Assembly (NCBI GenBank): GCA_963930655.1
Contig: OZ005617.1
Span: 12,251,568-12,315,567 of the forward strand
From: Myrica gale
Lineage: Eukaryota > Streptophyta > Magnoliopsida > Fagales > Myricaceae
Reading direction: 5' to 3'
DNA length: 64,000 nt
A program made the translations under genes and the position numbers. Position 1 is the first letter of the stretch. Each line of letters begins with the position of its first letter. Shown piece by piece: positions 45,901-57,010 of the stretch. Under the pieces are notes generated by a model that was given only the letters and a program-made list of their open reading frames with translations, did not search any database and had not been told where the DNA came from.

Positions 45901-46793
45901 CTATGATTTCACTCAAATAGTGAGATTTTCTACTGGTCGAACCCCCTATTTATAAGAAAACATGGCCGGTTGCATTCCGACAATTGTCCAGCCTCTAGCC
46001 TAGCTTTGGCTAGTCAAAAGGCTATGTTCTCCTCAAGTCGACACCTAGCAAGCTACAGTAGTTGAGAGGCAAGGCTATGGCCAAAATTCTCCTAGGTAGC
46101 CATGGCTAGTCACTGTCAGTTCACCCGGTGTTCGAAACTTCGTGCTCTCTAGGTTGTAGCCTTTTCGTTGTGCTTTCTAGCCTTGATTCTTCGTGGATTT
46201 AGCCTTGATTTCTCGTGCTTCCAATGTTTCATCTCTATCTACAAGTCATCTCTATCCAAAATTTCATCTTTATGCATAACTCATCTCTATCCACAATTTC
46301 ATCTCTATCCATATGTCATCTCTATCCCCAACTCATCTATTGAATTATATCCATAACTTAATGGCTAAGTTTCGCTAAATTTCTTTAATATTCCAATGAC
46401 GTTCACAAAACGTCCTTCTTGCTTCTGAAAAATAGAAAGTATCCAAAATTGAATTTTAAACTCATGGATAAACTCTCAACCTAATAGTAGAATAAAAATC
46501 ATGTGGATCGATTTTTGATGAAAAACTGTCCTACTAGCTTAAAAAATTAAATTGACTCAAGCTGTGCTCCTCAACATCCTGAAAAAAAAACTCAATTACT
46601 TGCGAACTTCAATTCTCACTTAATCTGGTCCTAATCAAGGTTTAAACACTAATACATCAAGTATTAATTAACCTCCCAATCATCACTAAATCACTATACT
46701 TATTCACTAATTACCCCCTAATGCACTTACTAAACCCAAACTAGTTTTCACAGACAAATGCATGTTATGTTAAACAAAAGCTTGGGTATGGCA
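42941..46793 (+). mobile_element. Gypsy LTR, family G, + copy with a nested LTR-like insertion
   Basis: The LTR begins TGTAATAGCCCGGACCGTGA at 42,941 and ends near GCTTGGGTATGGCA at 46,793. It matches the inverted solo LTR at 52,918-55,315: shared features are the repeated GAGTAGAATACGG / ATTACTCCCAGAATA block, the TATTTATAAG promoter with GGCCGG beside it, and ATGCATGTTATG near the end. The match breaks at 44,343 and resumes at about 45,770; without that insertion it is about 2.43 kb, close to the 2.40 kb of the other copy. Flanking 5-bp sequences do not match (TCTTT, CCATT). A degenerate CATCTCTATCCA tandem run lies at 46,229-46,345. No internal gypsy sequence borders either end, so it is probably a solo LTR. 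It is a fossil. Confidence 0.75.
44344..45766 (+). mobile_element. LTR-like insertion nested in the family G LTR
   Basis: About 1.42 kb starting TGATGGGAATGC and ending GCTTGCGACAGCACA has no counterpart in the 53-55 kb copy. It contains long runs of LTR-like text (TTAGTAGTTAGGGTTAATTT, GGAATGATCTTTACTC) as in Tat/Athila-type LTRs. The flanks CCTCT and CCACC are at best weakly alike, so the target-site duplication is not proven. No coding part. Confidence 0.55.
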
Positions 46794-46879
46794 CCATTCT
46801 AAGAAACAATGGAAAACATGTGTTAATTTACTCTTTCTTATATCCAACTATAATAAACTTAAACGTTGAATATAAGTAG

Positions 46880-47224
46880 TGATGATGTCAAAATCACCAA
46901 GAGTCGAAGCCGATCAGTCCTGAAAGATCTTGAGAAGTGTTTTAGTCTAGAGAATTAATTAAGCTTAGGAATATATAATGGGGGTACCTGTTATTTATAA
47001 GAGGGGGTGCTAGAATCCTAAAGGGAGTCCAGCGGTATGGATTTTAAGACTCCTTGTCTTACCTAGAGTGAATCCTCTTGAGTCCTTATCTTTCTTGGAG
47101 TCCTGGAGAAATTAAGTTACCCTTCTGTTGGTTGAGGGCCTAGAATGCACCTGTGGCCTTGGAAGAGATTGTATATGCGCTTGTGTGTCTCAATGTGTTG
47201 AGCCTATCATATTATGGCCCATTA
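46880..47224 (-). mobile_element. Gypsy (Tat-like) 3' LTR, minus orientation
   Basis: On the minus strand a purine tract TTTAAGGGGAGGGACTAC (right of 47,224) is followed by TAATGGGCCATAATATG and about 345 bp ending GACATCATCA at 46,880. It matches the + strand LTR at 57,748-58,120, including TAAGACAAGGAGT, CCATACCGCTGGACT, the CTTATAAATA promoter and CTGATCGGCT. The polypurine tract marks it as a 3' LTR, in agreement with the minus-strand pol at 51.6-55.5 kb. It is a fossil. Confidence 0.8.
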
Positions 47225-49204
47225 GTAGTCCCTCCCCTTAAACAGGCTCGGACGGACCATAGGCCTACCAGTACAGGTGCTATTGGGCCAATCTGGCAGC
47301 CCTAATGGACTATATTATGGCCCATTAGCTTCAAGGAAGGGACAGGCCCTAGTAGGTTTCCGAGTCATGGGTTGTGGGGCGCTGACTGACCATAAGTACT
47401 AGGCAACATGGGACCTGCGAACCTGGTGCGTCTTGGGTGGCGACGCTGACTTGTCCCAAGGGTAGGTAGGTTTGATGCACATGAGGCAAATTGGCTATGG
47501 TTGTTTCAACCATCGTGGTAGGCAATATAGGACCCAAAGATTTGACGTGTGACTAGTATTGACCTGGCCCATTCGCGGCCTTTTAAAGAGGACGTGCAGG
47601 TGAGGAGACGTCTGTCCCAATTGAGTGTCTTGTAAATTATATGTCAATAGGTTTCCGACTTTTCTCCCTCCAGTGCCTCCATTTCCTGTTTTCGCATTTT
47701 CCGTTGGGTCGTTCGGCAAAAAAATCATCGGCATTCTTCTGTTATCGTGCAAAGAGGTGAATTAGATTACACTGGAGGATCCTATAACCATTGAGTAATC
47801 CTTAGTGTCCATAGACCAAATCGCTCTTTCCCTTATGGTGATCTCGGAGGGGGTCATAGAGGTAGTCACGACATAGCCCCCAGGGTGAAAGAGGCGAGCT
47901 TACCACTGGAAGAGGTCATGACCGAGCTGTCAGTGACTCAGTCATCGACTCAACACAGCAGATGTCCGAGAGGAGTGTGGGGTCGGGCCCAACAAAGATC
48001 GGGGATTCAGCCGACGCCACTGGCAAATGAGCAGAACTGTCTAGTGACAAGATTTTGTTGTAGTGATTTTCTTTTGATGCATGTGCCCTTTTAGATATTT
48101 TGTTGTGTGACATTAGCGAGTAATCTATGTTTTTTAGCTTTTATTTTATGGATGCCACGCCTTGTATGGTATCAGTAGTTCTTTTTTGTGATGGGAAAAC
48201 CTGTGTTTGGGGAACTTCTTGTTGTTAACCACTGGTACCTCTATTATGTTCTGGTATGACTTTCAATTTCGTCATCTATTCTTGTAATATTGCTGTTGAG
48301 CCAAGTGAGGCCTTGTTTTCTAAACGGAGTCATATATATTGTACCCCGGGACACCAGTCTTGCGGCGTTGTGGTCACGATTCCAGGGTCGGGGAATAGAG
48401 GTGTGATCATGATGTCGTGGTCGTGATGCTCCTTTCGTCGGGTGGTGGTTTCATCCTGACTTCCTTGAAAACATCTGTGTGGACCATAATGTTACAAGGT
48501 ACTACGGTATATATAAAGGCTTGTTTTGCTTCTTAAAGGGTATCCGTTATTGTAAGGTCTCCAATCATCTCTGCTGAGTCCAGTGAGGCCTCGAGTTCTT
48601 TGACGCGGCACTCGCAATGTTGTAGATAGGGAGTTGGGATTAGTGCTTGGAACTTGTGTTCACAAGACCATGATCGGGTTATGCCCGTTTGGTTGGAATG
48701 TGGTGTTATTTCGACCTCTCGACCTTCGCTGTTGGAGCCTTAAGCTGTCGAAATGGCAATGGGCAGTGGCACCGATTTTGCGTCATTTCAACCAAAATTC
48801 CTAATAATTTCGTATGCGTCATATTGCATATGCCTTGATGACGTAACGCTTACAAGCCTCGTTGTCCAAAATCTTCTCGTCAACAGACGTTGGTGCTCAT
48901 AAGCATGAACCCTAGGCGATGCCCTAGGCTTCTCTTTCAAGCTGACTGATGTGGAATTAACAGGTCTTTCGAAGGGGTGAGCATTAACTTTTCATTAATG
49001 CTGAAACATTTGATCCGATTAGTGAAACGTCCACGGGCTAGAAATCTTCCACTGAACATTCCAGATTTCTTCGGTGGCCTCTTTTTATTTGTTGTGTCTT
49101 TTTATTTCGTTGGGCAACAATATTTACTCTTCTTCCTTTTCTTTTTGTCTTGGTCTTTCGGCTCCCACTTCTTTCTTTCCGTGCCTTTTTCCCTCGTCCG
49201 CTTG
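47225..49204. other. No gene recognised; probable 3' non-coding part of the gypsy element
   Basis: About 2 kb, mixed composition. The open frames present are short and of no known family. Its position between the polypurine tract and the coding sequences suggests gypsy 3' non-coding DNA interrupted by host-derived sequence. Confidence 0.35.
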
Positions 49205-51080
49205 ATGGCTGATTATTTGATTGCCCTTCCGCGCGAGTTGTTATTGGAGATAATCCTTAAACCAGACGAGGATTTAGTGTTCACTCTTTTGAAACATCCA
49301 AGGAACTTGCAAGGTCCTTTTTGAGGGTTCGAAGTGCGAGGTCGTGTATCTGTCCTACTGTATGGAAGATCTTCCCAACCTTGTGGCTAGTCCCTTCGAA
49401 GTAGCCAAGTTTGTGGACTTGTTGCTTACTCACCGTAAACCCGACGTCCTTTTCTTGAGGGGTATTCCCACAATGTTATTGGGAAGGAACTATTTCAAAG
49501 GTTTGGAGTTGTTGGAAAGGGACATGGAGGCTGGGAATCTCAAGGCAACGTACCTTTTTTGCATGTGGAGTTATTGAACACCCCTCACCTAGAGTCCTTT
49601 GAGGTCGATCGGTTTCTCGGATGTAAGTCTAAGTAACAACCCAAGACGGGGTGAATTGAGTTTTAATAAAAAAATAAAACTTTTTCAAGTGTTTAAACAA
49701 TGAAAAAATAAAGCAAGAACACATTGAACAAGGACATGAACGAAATAATCAGAAGATGTAGAGTTAGAGTGATGACACCGAATTTTTTAGGTGGTTTAGC
49801 CAACACTTGCCTACATCCTCCACCAAGGCTATTGACTTCCTTGGGCTTTCTCCACTATCTTTCAAATACCACGTACACCTTAGCTTCTGGGGTGCTAAGG
49901 GATCTTTACAAAGCGTTTTTCGAGATCACGTTTTAACTCTCTTCACAAATCCCAAAACCCAAGGGATTTATTCTACCCTCACAAGTAGGATCGAGTGTTC
50001 ACCTAAGACTCAACTGTTTACAAAGAATGGGTACAAAGGAATAATCACGAAAATGTCTCTTTCAGCCGAATAAAGCAAGTGTAAAGTGTGTCTCAGCGCA
50101 AGAATACAAGAATCACTGTAGAAAGCTAAAGTTTCTCAAGGGAATCACAATCTTTCTTGCTAGGTGTGACTTTTTCTCTTCTTCAAAGCACTTTCTCTCT
50201 CTAGAAGTTAGGTTAGGAGTAATTGCAAGAGATTCATTGTCTTTATCTCTCTATCTTATTCTATATAAAGCTTCTTTGGCTTCAACGGTCTTATAGGGTA
50301 ACAAGAGTGTCGTTGGAAGGGTTTTCAAGTAATTTTGGAGCATTTTGAAAGATGTGGCATCGTTCCGGAATTTCTGCAACTTCATGGCATGTGTTGACAC
50401 TTATCTTTAATGTGTCGACACTTCAACACTAGAATGATGCTCTCGGGTGTTAGTGCAATTTGTTGACATTTTGTCTTCTATGTGTCAACACCATGTTTTC
50501 ATCTCTTGGGAGTAAGTGCAATGTGTCGTCACCATCACTCAATGTGTCGACACTTATAACTGCTGGAGAGAAAAATCAGCATCTTGAAAGTGTCCATCCA
50601 TTCCAACACTTATTTAAACACCTACAATATAAAAAATTGAACTTATCAACTTAGGTAATGGTGTTCAAGTACATTTAAAAAAATTAAAGAAATAACCTCA
50701 ATGTTTTGAAATATATTTTAGATAAAGTGGATTGACATGATAAAATATAAAAGTCTTCAAAGCACTTAGAAATTTTGTTATCATCAAATTCAATTATGGA
50801 TTGTTTGCAAAACAACCTTGGGCTAACATTGGACTTCTGGGGTCCCTGAAGGATACCGCAGACATGATGTGGTTGAGAAGGATAACAATACAACAGTGGA
50901 ATCACGCGTCAAAGATATAGGTGGAAGGCCTCCAATCGGTGTCATGACAACTGTGACCTTACTGAGGTGGTGGGACTACTCCTTGAGTGGGCAATGGATT
51001 ATTATGTCGACGAGCTCTCCATTTATTGCAAGGCTAATCAGGAGATGGATTACTATGTGTATATCCTGACCAGCCACTTT
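49205..51080 (+). pseudogene. F-box-like pseudogene (At1g67623/At2g35280-like, weak) split by a solo LTR
   Basis: ATG at 49,205 opens MADYLIALPRELLLEIILKP, an F-box-like start, continuing after a frame change with CEVVYLSYCMEDLPNLVASP, then KPDVLFLRGI, NYFKGLELLERDMEAGNLKA and, in a further frame, VELLNTPHLESFEVDRFLG up to the LTR at 49,622. After the LTR (50,829) and one copy of the target duplication the text resumes in frame as LLGSLKDTADMMWLRRITIQ. The pattern of an F-box followed by a GLELL...AGNLKATY Sel1-like unit recalls the plant F-box group At1g67623/At2g35280, which act as ubiquitin-ligase adaptors. Match strength is only modest. There are at least two frameshifts besides the LTR. 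Its placement inside gypsy sequence suggests a captured or transposed gene copy. Confidence 0.4.
49622..50828 (-). mobile_element. Solo LTR, family B, inside the F-box-like pseudogene
   Basis: On the + strand it runs TGTAAGTCTAAGTAACAACC (49,622) to CCTTGGGCTAACA (50,828), 1,207 bp; the LTR sense is minus (TGTTAGCCCAAGG first). Flanks are TCGGA and TTGGA, a 5-bp duplication with one change. GTCGACAC words cluster at 50,390-50,560 and a TATATAG promoter (minus) lies near 50,262. Most similar to the copy at 59,844-61,754. Confidence 0.85.
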
Positions 51081-51299
51081 GAGCTTCCTTTTTATTTTCA
51101 TATTGTATCACCACATCACCCTGTACTTCATTTTTTGAATAAAATTATTTGTTTCCTCTTTTTGTGTATTCTATCTCGCGTGCCTTTTTGTTTGCGTTTA
51201 TTCACATTTGTTAGAGCTCTTTCTTGGTATTCATCTGGTGTGGCAGTGCCTTTGGCACTGATAGGTTAGGTCAACCACTTGGAGTTCGTCCGAAGTGGA

Positions 51300-51500
51300 G
51301 GTATTCGTTAGGGGTGCCCTTAGTACCGTGGAGTTAGACTAGTCGCCTGGAATGTATCCTTCACAGGGGTACTCGTTTGGGGTGCCCTTAGCATTGTGGA
51401 GTTAGATCAGCCGCCCAAAGTGCATCCATCGTGGGGGTAGTCATTAGGGGTGCCCTTAGCATTGTGGCTTCATAGAATTTTTACTCTTTATTAAAAACTT
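51300..51500. repeat. 68-bp minisatellite, three copies
   Basis: The word GGGGTGCCCTTAG occurs at 51,311, 51,379 and 51,447, each followed by a GTGG-AGTTAGA-like segment and GTCGCC/CCGCC. The period is 68 bp. No coding sense. Confidence 0.8.
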
Positions 51501-51639
51501 AATAACATCTCATGGCACAATGAATAAAAAGTCCTAAAGTTGGTCTTGGCGATAATGTGTTGTGATCTTATTGGTGATAGTCCTTCAGATGGGCCGCATT
51601 CTATGGGTGAGGGAGGCATTTTCCCTACATGTCTAACGA

Positions 51640-54600
51640 GTGATATGTTCCTGGTCGAGACATTTATGTGACCTTGTATGTCCCTCCCAGTTGGCGTGGA
51701 GCTTTCCCTCAGTAGGGTCAGTGGTTAGTGGCATCATTTCTCGTAGGACTAGGTCGCCTTTGGAAAACCTTTTTGCTTTGACACGAGCATTGTAGTATCT
51801 TTCCAAGTGTCCCTGAAAGTTATGGTTTTGCATACTGGCTTCATCTCTTTTTTCTTCCAGCAAATCGAGGTTGGTTTTGAGGTCAACGTCGTTCCATCCA
51901 GGATCATGGTTACCACTCGGTATGTGTGAACACTATTTCTATGGGGATCAAGGCTTTCGTGCCATAAGCCAAGTTAAACGGTGTCTCTCCCGTAGGAGTT
52001 CGAGCAGTTGTTCAGTAAGCCTTTTGAGCATGCCAACAATTGTTTGGTTTGTGACCTCCACTTGTCCATTGGCCAGAGTGTAGGCAGGGGATGAAAAATT
52101 ATGTTGAATGCCCAGCTCCTTGCAAAATTGTTCAAATTTCTATCCATTCTCGGATATCAGAACCCTTTGTATGCCAAACCTGCATATGATGGAGGACCAC
52201 ACAAACCTCCAGATCTGCTCTTCTATGACGGAGGCTAGAGGTTAGGCTTCTACCCACTTAGTGAAGTAGTCTATTGCTATTACCAATAACTTTACCTATC
52301 CTTTCCCAAGTGGAAAATGACCTACGATGTCAATCCCCATTTTGAGAAAGGCCATGGGGAACTGATCGGGTCATATTTTTTGCTTGAATTCTTTGGACGG
52401 TCACGTTGTGTTGACCTTTGACACAGCTTTTTACCATGGTCATGGAGTCTTTTAGTACGGTCGGCCAATAATAATCAGCTTGGATGGTTTTGTTAGCTAT
52501 GGATCGTCCTCCTGCGTGGTTCCTCAATCCCTTCGTGGATTTCCCGGAGGACATTGTCTACTTCGATGGGAGCAAGGCAACTGAGGGTTATGAAGTTGAA
52601 CTAGAGGGCATACTGAACTATCATCCGATCGGGTGACATATAAAACACGCCTGCACTGCTGGCCCATTTTTTTAAAGAGCCATCGACATGAGCAGTCCAT
52701 ATGTGTTCTACTCGAGGGGGAGTTACTTCAGCGAGTTGTTCGGGCTCCGTGTGTACGTCATTGATTTCAATCATAAAATCTGCTAGGACCTGTTCATGGG
52801 CTGCCAAACAAGGTTGGTATTGGATGTCAAACTCGCCTAACTTAATGGCCCATTGCGTCAGTCGCCCTGAGGTTTCGATGTTCTGTAGCCTTTTCTTTAA
52901 CGGTAGGCTAGTGAGGATGTCATACGCCAAACTTTTAAAACATAACATGCATTTGGTTTTATATATATATCGTGTTTTGATTTGTAGTACGAGATACTCA
53001 ATGACCAAGAGAGATTATTTAGTACTTGAGATGCTAAGTTCAAAACATTGATTAGGACATGATTAAGTGAGATTTGGAGTTCGCGTGCAACAAGATTACT
53101 ATTCAGAATGTTGAGGAGCTCGAATTGGATCAATAAATTTTTTTAAGCAAGTACGACGTTTTTCTTTCGAAAACTGAACCATATGATTTTTATGCTTTTA
53201 ATATGTTGGGGGATCATCCACGAGGTTATGGTTCAAAATTGGAGACATTTTATTTTTCGAAAGCAAGTAGGACATTTTATGGAAGCAATTAGATTGATTT
53301 GTGATTATCGGACGATTAGTGAAACGATTAACAAAACTTAGTCATTAAGCATGAGAAATTTTGTTGCCCTAGAGAGTGACACATGTAAAGGCAATGAAGC
53401 ACGACAAATCAAAACTAGAAGCATGGCAAATCAAAACTAGAAGCATGACAAATCAAAACTAGAAGCACGACAAATCGATGAAAGAAGCACGACGATTCAC
53501 GTGTCGCGTTGTGAGGAATCAAGTTGGGTGTCATCACACGGTGGAAGTAGCCTTTTGAGTCACCGAAGCTAGCCGAGACACGTGGAAGTAGCCTTAGGGT
53601 GGTTGGGTGTCATCACACGGTAGAAGTAGTCTTTTGAGTCACCGGAGCTAGCCAAGACACGTGTCACGTTGTGATGAATCAAGTTTGCCTATAAATAAGG
53701 AGGGTGGCCGGCCATTCAAACTCACACCATCCAATCTGAAATTTTGTGAGTTAAATCTTGAGAGCACGAGTGAAGTGAAGTAGAAGCGAGAAGGAGGAAG
53801 TCTATTAGAAAAGATTAGTGAAGATCGAACTCGCTTAGAGGTAAAGTTTAGTTTGGTTATCCTTGATTTCAATTCTTAAGTTAAGATGATTTGTGAATCT
53901 CTTGTATTTCTTATACTCAACATTTCTTGATGTTATTAGCGTTGTTCTATTCTTCCAATTGTTCTTGAACTTCTTTGTGTTCTTGACAAAGAACAAGCTC
54001 GTCTTTTCAAAAAGTACCATTATCAAAGTTCGATTAATTTTCAAAGTGTTTTTCTACTTTGATTCTATTCTTTTCAAAATTTCTTTCAAAAGTTGTTTTT
54101 CAAAGCTTGAACATATGTCTTTCCTTCTGATTTCAACACTTTTTATGTCAAAAATAGTATTTTCTACGTGGTGATTTAAGCCGGTTTTTAACCGAGAAAT
54201 CGAAGTGTTGTTTTTGCCTTCACAATATTTTCCTTTGAGAATTATTTTATAATGTTGTGATGATGGAAACAATTTAAGGTGTTGCATATCATAAATGAGA
54301 TGCATGGGCGTTGATATGAGACATCCACTTTTAACTTGTACGTTGGAAAGGAATATTGATGTTCAAGTGTGGTTAAGGTGTTGCATATCATAAATAAGAT
54401 GTATGGGTGTTGATATGAGACATGCATACTTAACGCATACTGTGAAGACGTGACAGTACTGTGCACAAGAGAATGTTTTCACTTGTTGTGACATTATGGC
54501 CTCTCCGTCGTACACGGAAAGATCCTCTATGAGGATACCGTATTCTACTATAGGAGTAATGTCGCAAAATACGGACCATGTTCTACTCTGGGAGTAATGC

Positions 54601-55490
54601 CGTGAAACATGGAGGTTACAAGTAATCCGTCACTCTGGCCCAGTGATTCACTCTGGGAGTGAGAGGAGTGGTGATTGGTGATTGAGAATGGAAAAAGGAA
54701 AAGATCATTTTTGAGAAAATTGAGTCTTTTCATTTATTTATTTTTCTGTTGAGGTTTTATTGTTGAAACGGGTTTCTTCAATATTTTGTTCTTGTTTCTA
54801 CTATTCTGGTTTACTAACCGCTGGCTTTACTGAGTCATTTGAACTCACCGTTGTTTGTTAAATATTTCCTTTAGCAGATGTCTGAGGTTTACTTAGGTGA
54901 ATTCACCAAAGCCTTCAACATGGCTTTATTACTCTGGAGCTGACATTCCGAGTCCATGTTTCACGTGACCTAGATGTTCTGATACAGTGGCGGGTCCATA
55001 AGTGAATCACACCGATCTCTGATAATTACATCAACATCTCAGAGTTGGATGATATTGACGACGAAGATTAGAGATCTTCTGCTTTATGTTCCTCTTTATT
55101 TTTTTGCTGTAGTGTTCTTTTCGTACTGTAGTATATACATTATAAGAAGTGGGTTCTCTGTTGTAATACTTCCGTATTAATAAAAGGTTCTACTTGTGTT
55201 TTGCTTTGAATCATGTTACTTTTAACGATCCTTCCACTGGTCTTAAACTCAATCTAATAGCAGCGTCCATTACTATAAGACAATGTTTGAGGTCTTGACG
55301 GTCCGGGCTATTACAGAGGACAACCACTATGTGAGCCTGGAAATATCGTCTGAGCCTCCGAACTGTGATAAAGAGAGCGAACACTACCTTTTCAACAGGG
55401 GAATATCGTTCCTCAGCCCCTCGTAGAGCTTTGTTTACATAATACAAGGGACGATGATGTTCGTCCTCTTCACAGAGTAGCACTGTGCTG
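51640..55490 (-). mobile_element. Ty3/gypsy (Tat-like) pol remnant: RNase H to integrase, minus strand
   Basis: From right to left: RNase H with LLCEEDEHHRPLYYVNKALR and ERYSPVEKVVFAL (55,490-55,316), interrupted by a solo LTR, continuing LQNIETSGRLTQWAIKLGEF, DIQYQP and VLADFMIE (52,917 to about 52,750). Then a second RNase H-like region (AHVDGSLKKWASSAGVFY), the integrase zinc-binding part (HAGGRSIANKTIQADYYWPT), the integrase core (WHESLDPHRNS region near 51,950) and the integrase C-terminus (YYNARVKAKRFSKGDLVLRE) at about 51,750. The order is normal for gypsy pol. It is broken, with many interruptions. The 3' LTR in matching orientation is at 46,880-47,224. Confidence 0.85.
52918..55315 (-). 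mobile_element. Solo LTR, family G, with perfect 5-bp target duplication
   Basis: The + strand runs TGTCATACGCCAAAC (52,918) to GTCCGGGCTATTACA (55,315), 2,398 bp, and GAGGA stands on both sides (52,913-52,917 and 55,316-55,320). LTR sense is minus. It lies within the RNase H coding region of the gypsy pol. Inside are a 21-bp-class duplication (GTTGCATATCATAAAT at 54,281 and 54,381), a GTAGAAGTAG...TCACCG repeat at 53,530 and 53,620, and AAATCAAAACTAGAAGCA tandem units at 53,400-53,470. No second LTR or internal region, hence a solo LTR. The perfect duplication and intact termini make it one of the younger insertions. Confidence 0.9.
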
Positions 55491-55559
55491 AGGGCCCAGT
55501 TTCATTACCATACACAATTCCTTCACCATTTTGCACCTTGTGCCCCATACATTTAATAA

Positions 55560-55745
55560 CCGAGTTGTAGGCATACCTATTCTGCTCACGGTAAGAAACT
55601 GGACCCTACGTGCTCATGGTAAAGAAAGCCAATGGCAAATGACGGATGTGCTTGGACTTCAAGGATCTTAATCGGTTGTGTCCAAAGCACAATTTTTTCC
55701 TGCCCTGTATCGATCAGGTCATTCAGGAGAAGCATAAACTTTGGA
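55560..55745 (+). mobile_element. Gypsy reverse transcriptase scrap, + strand
   Basis: The + strand reads VKKANGK, CLDFKDLNRLCPKHNFFLPC and IDQVIQ, the start of a gypsy reverse transcriptase. It is oriented opposite to the pol remnant on its left, and the two abut at about 55,500. Either a second element or an inverted piece. It is a short broken fossil. Confidence 0.8.
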
Positions 55746-56559
55746 ATTCTTACGAATCAAGCGTGAAGAAAGTGTCTTTTCTTCCTCTAACTTGTCTATC
55801 AACTGAGGCCTCTTAGGAGATCGAGTTCTATGCCCCGATCTCCCAACGAATGTCGCTCCAAGAGGAGCCACGGTTTCACCAACTATTTGCACACCCTCAC
55901 TGCTCGATGTAGATGATGCTACTCTATGACCTTGTCTCCCACACGGTCGTTCCAGCAGACCTCACCGCTTGATCAACATGACTAGCCCTGGACAGAGGGA
56001 CAACTTTGATTGGTTTTTCTCCCTTTGGAACAAGGAGTCTGTGACTAACTTTGGCCCCTACAAGTTATCGCACCACATCAGCACAACAAATAATAGCAAA
56101 GTCGAAAAGAAGAAAACAACAAGCTCCACAAACAACAGAAATTGAAGATCACCACAAACTCATCCGCTAAGGACACAACACCAACACCCACAGCAGGGAG
56201 CATCTCAGTCACGTCCTAGGGCTTGTTCTCCCTAGCCTTCCGTATAAAGGGCATCTCTGCCGTATTAAGCTCCGGCACCTGCCTAGCTGCATCACATCAC
56301 AACCATTCGAGATATGGTTCTAATATTATTCAACGCGCAAATAGAAGACAAAGATCTCAGACTTACATTGTAACGACCCAAGGACAAGCAGTAGCCACAT
56401 CTGTGCTTTGACTTCAAAATGATTAGTCAAGGTTGCTCTTGAAGCCCTGAGATCATTATAAAGCCCAATTCAACCTAATAAGGTTCCAACGTGGTACTTG
56501 GCCCTTATAGAACTAATCACTCATTCATCATCCTCTCCCACTCTATGTGGGATTCGGAG
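55746..56559. other. Unassigned, probably gypsy internal sequence
   Basis: No domain was recognised. On the minus strand, pieces have a Ser/Pro/Lys composition like the linker between the accessory domain to the right and gag in Tat-type elements. 56,380-56,560 contains spacer-like non-coding text. Confidence 0.3.
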
Positions 56560-57010
56560 TATCACATACATCGTATCGATGGCACACCCCACTGATTTTG
56601 AACCCTAACAAGATCCATCTCATCCGGTGGATACTTCCAGCCTTCGCCCGAGACGAAGAAAAACCTCTCGTGTCGTCCCTTGTTATTGGAGGGTAGACCA
56701 CGAAATAACCCTCTCCCATCCCGAGCTTGGAAAAAGTGATGACCTTTAGGACTCCTCATCACCTTATAGCACAACACAAACTCCCGCCATGAAGAAGGGT
56801 TCTCCTCAGCAAAGAGTTTATCCTAAAGGGCAAGACAGCCCAATGCCAAGCGCCAACTGTTTGCCGCATATTTTGAGAAAATGGAAACCGCGCTCTGGCG
56901 TGCAATACATCTTCAAAAGATGAAATCTCCCCTTCGTCGGGACACACCACCCCCTCTTTTAAACCTAGTACTCGCATCATGATGGACGCTGAAATGTCAT
57001 ACTTGGCGCG
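56560..57010 (-). mobile_element. Tat-type gypsy accessory domain (PF04195-like)
   Basis: The minus strand reads MRVLGLKEGVVCPDEGEISS, FEDVLHARARFPFSQN, then HHFFQARDGRGLFRGLPSNN, KGRHERFFFVSGEGWKYP. This is the region annotated as putative gypsy-type transposon (PF04195), usually upstream of gag in Tat-lineage elements. Its function is unknown. Broken, in at least two blocks. Orientation agrees with the pol at 51.6-55.5 kb. Confidence 0.7.

Noticed and set aside
47349-47752. Overlapping minus-strand open frames
   Set aside because: No domain, no start context; they lie in gypsy 3' non-coding sequence.
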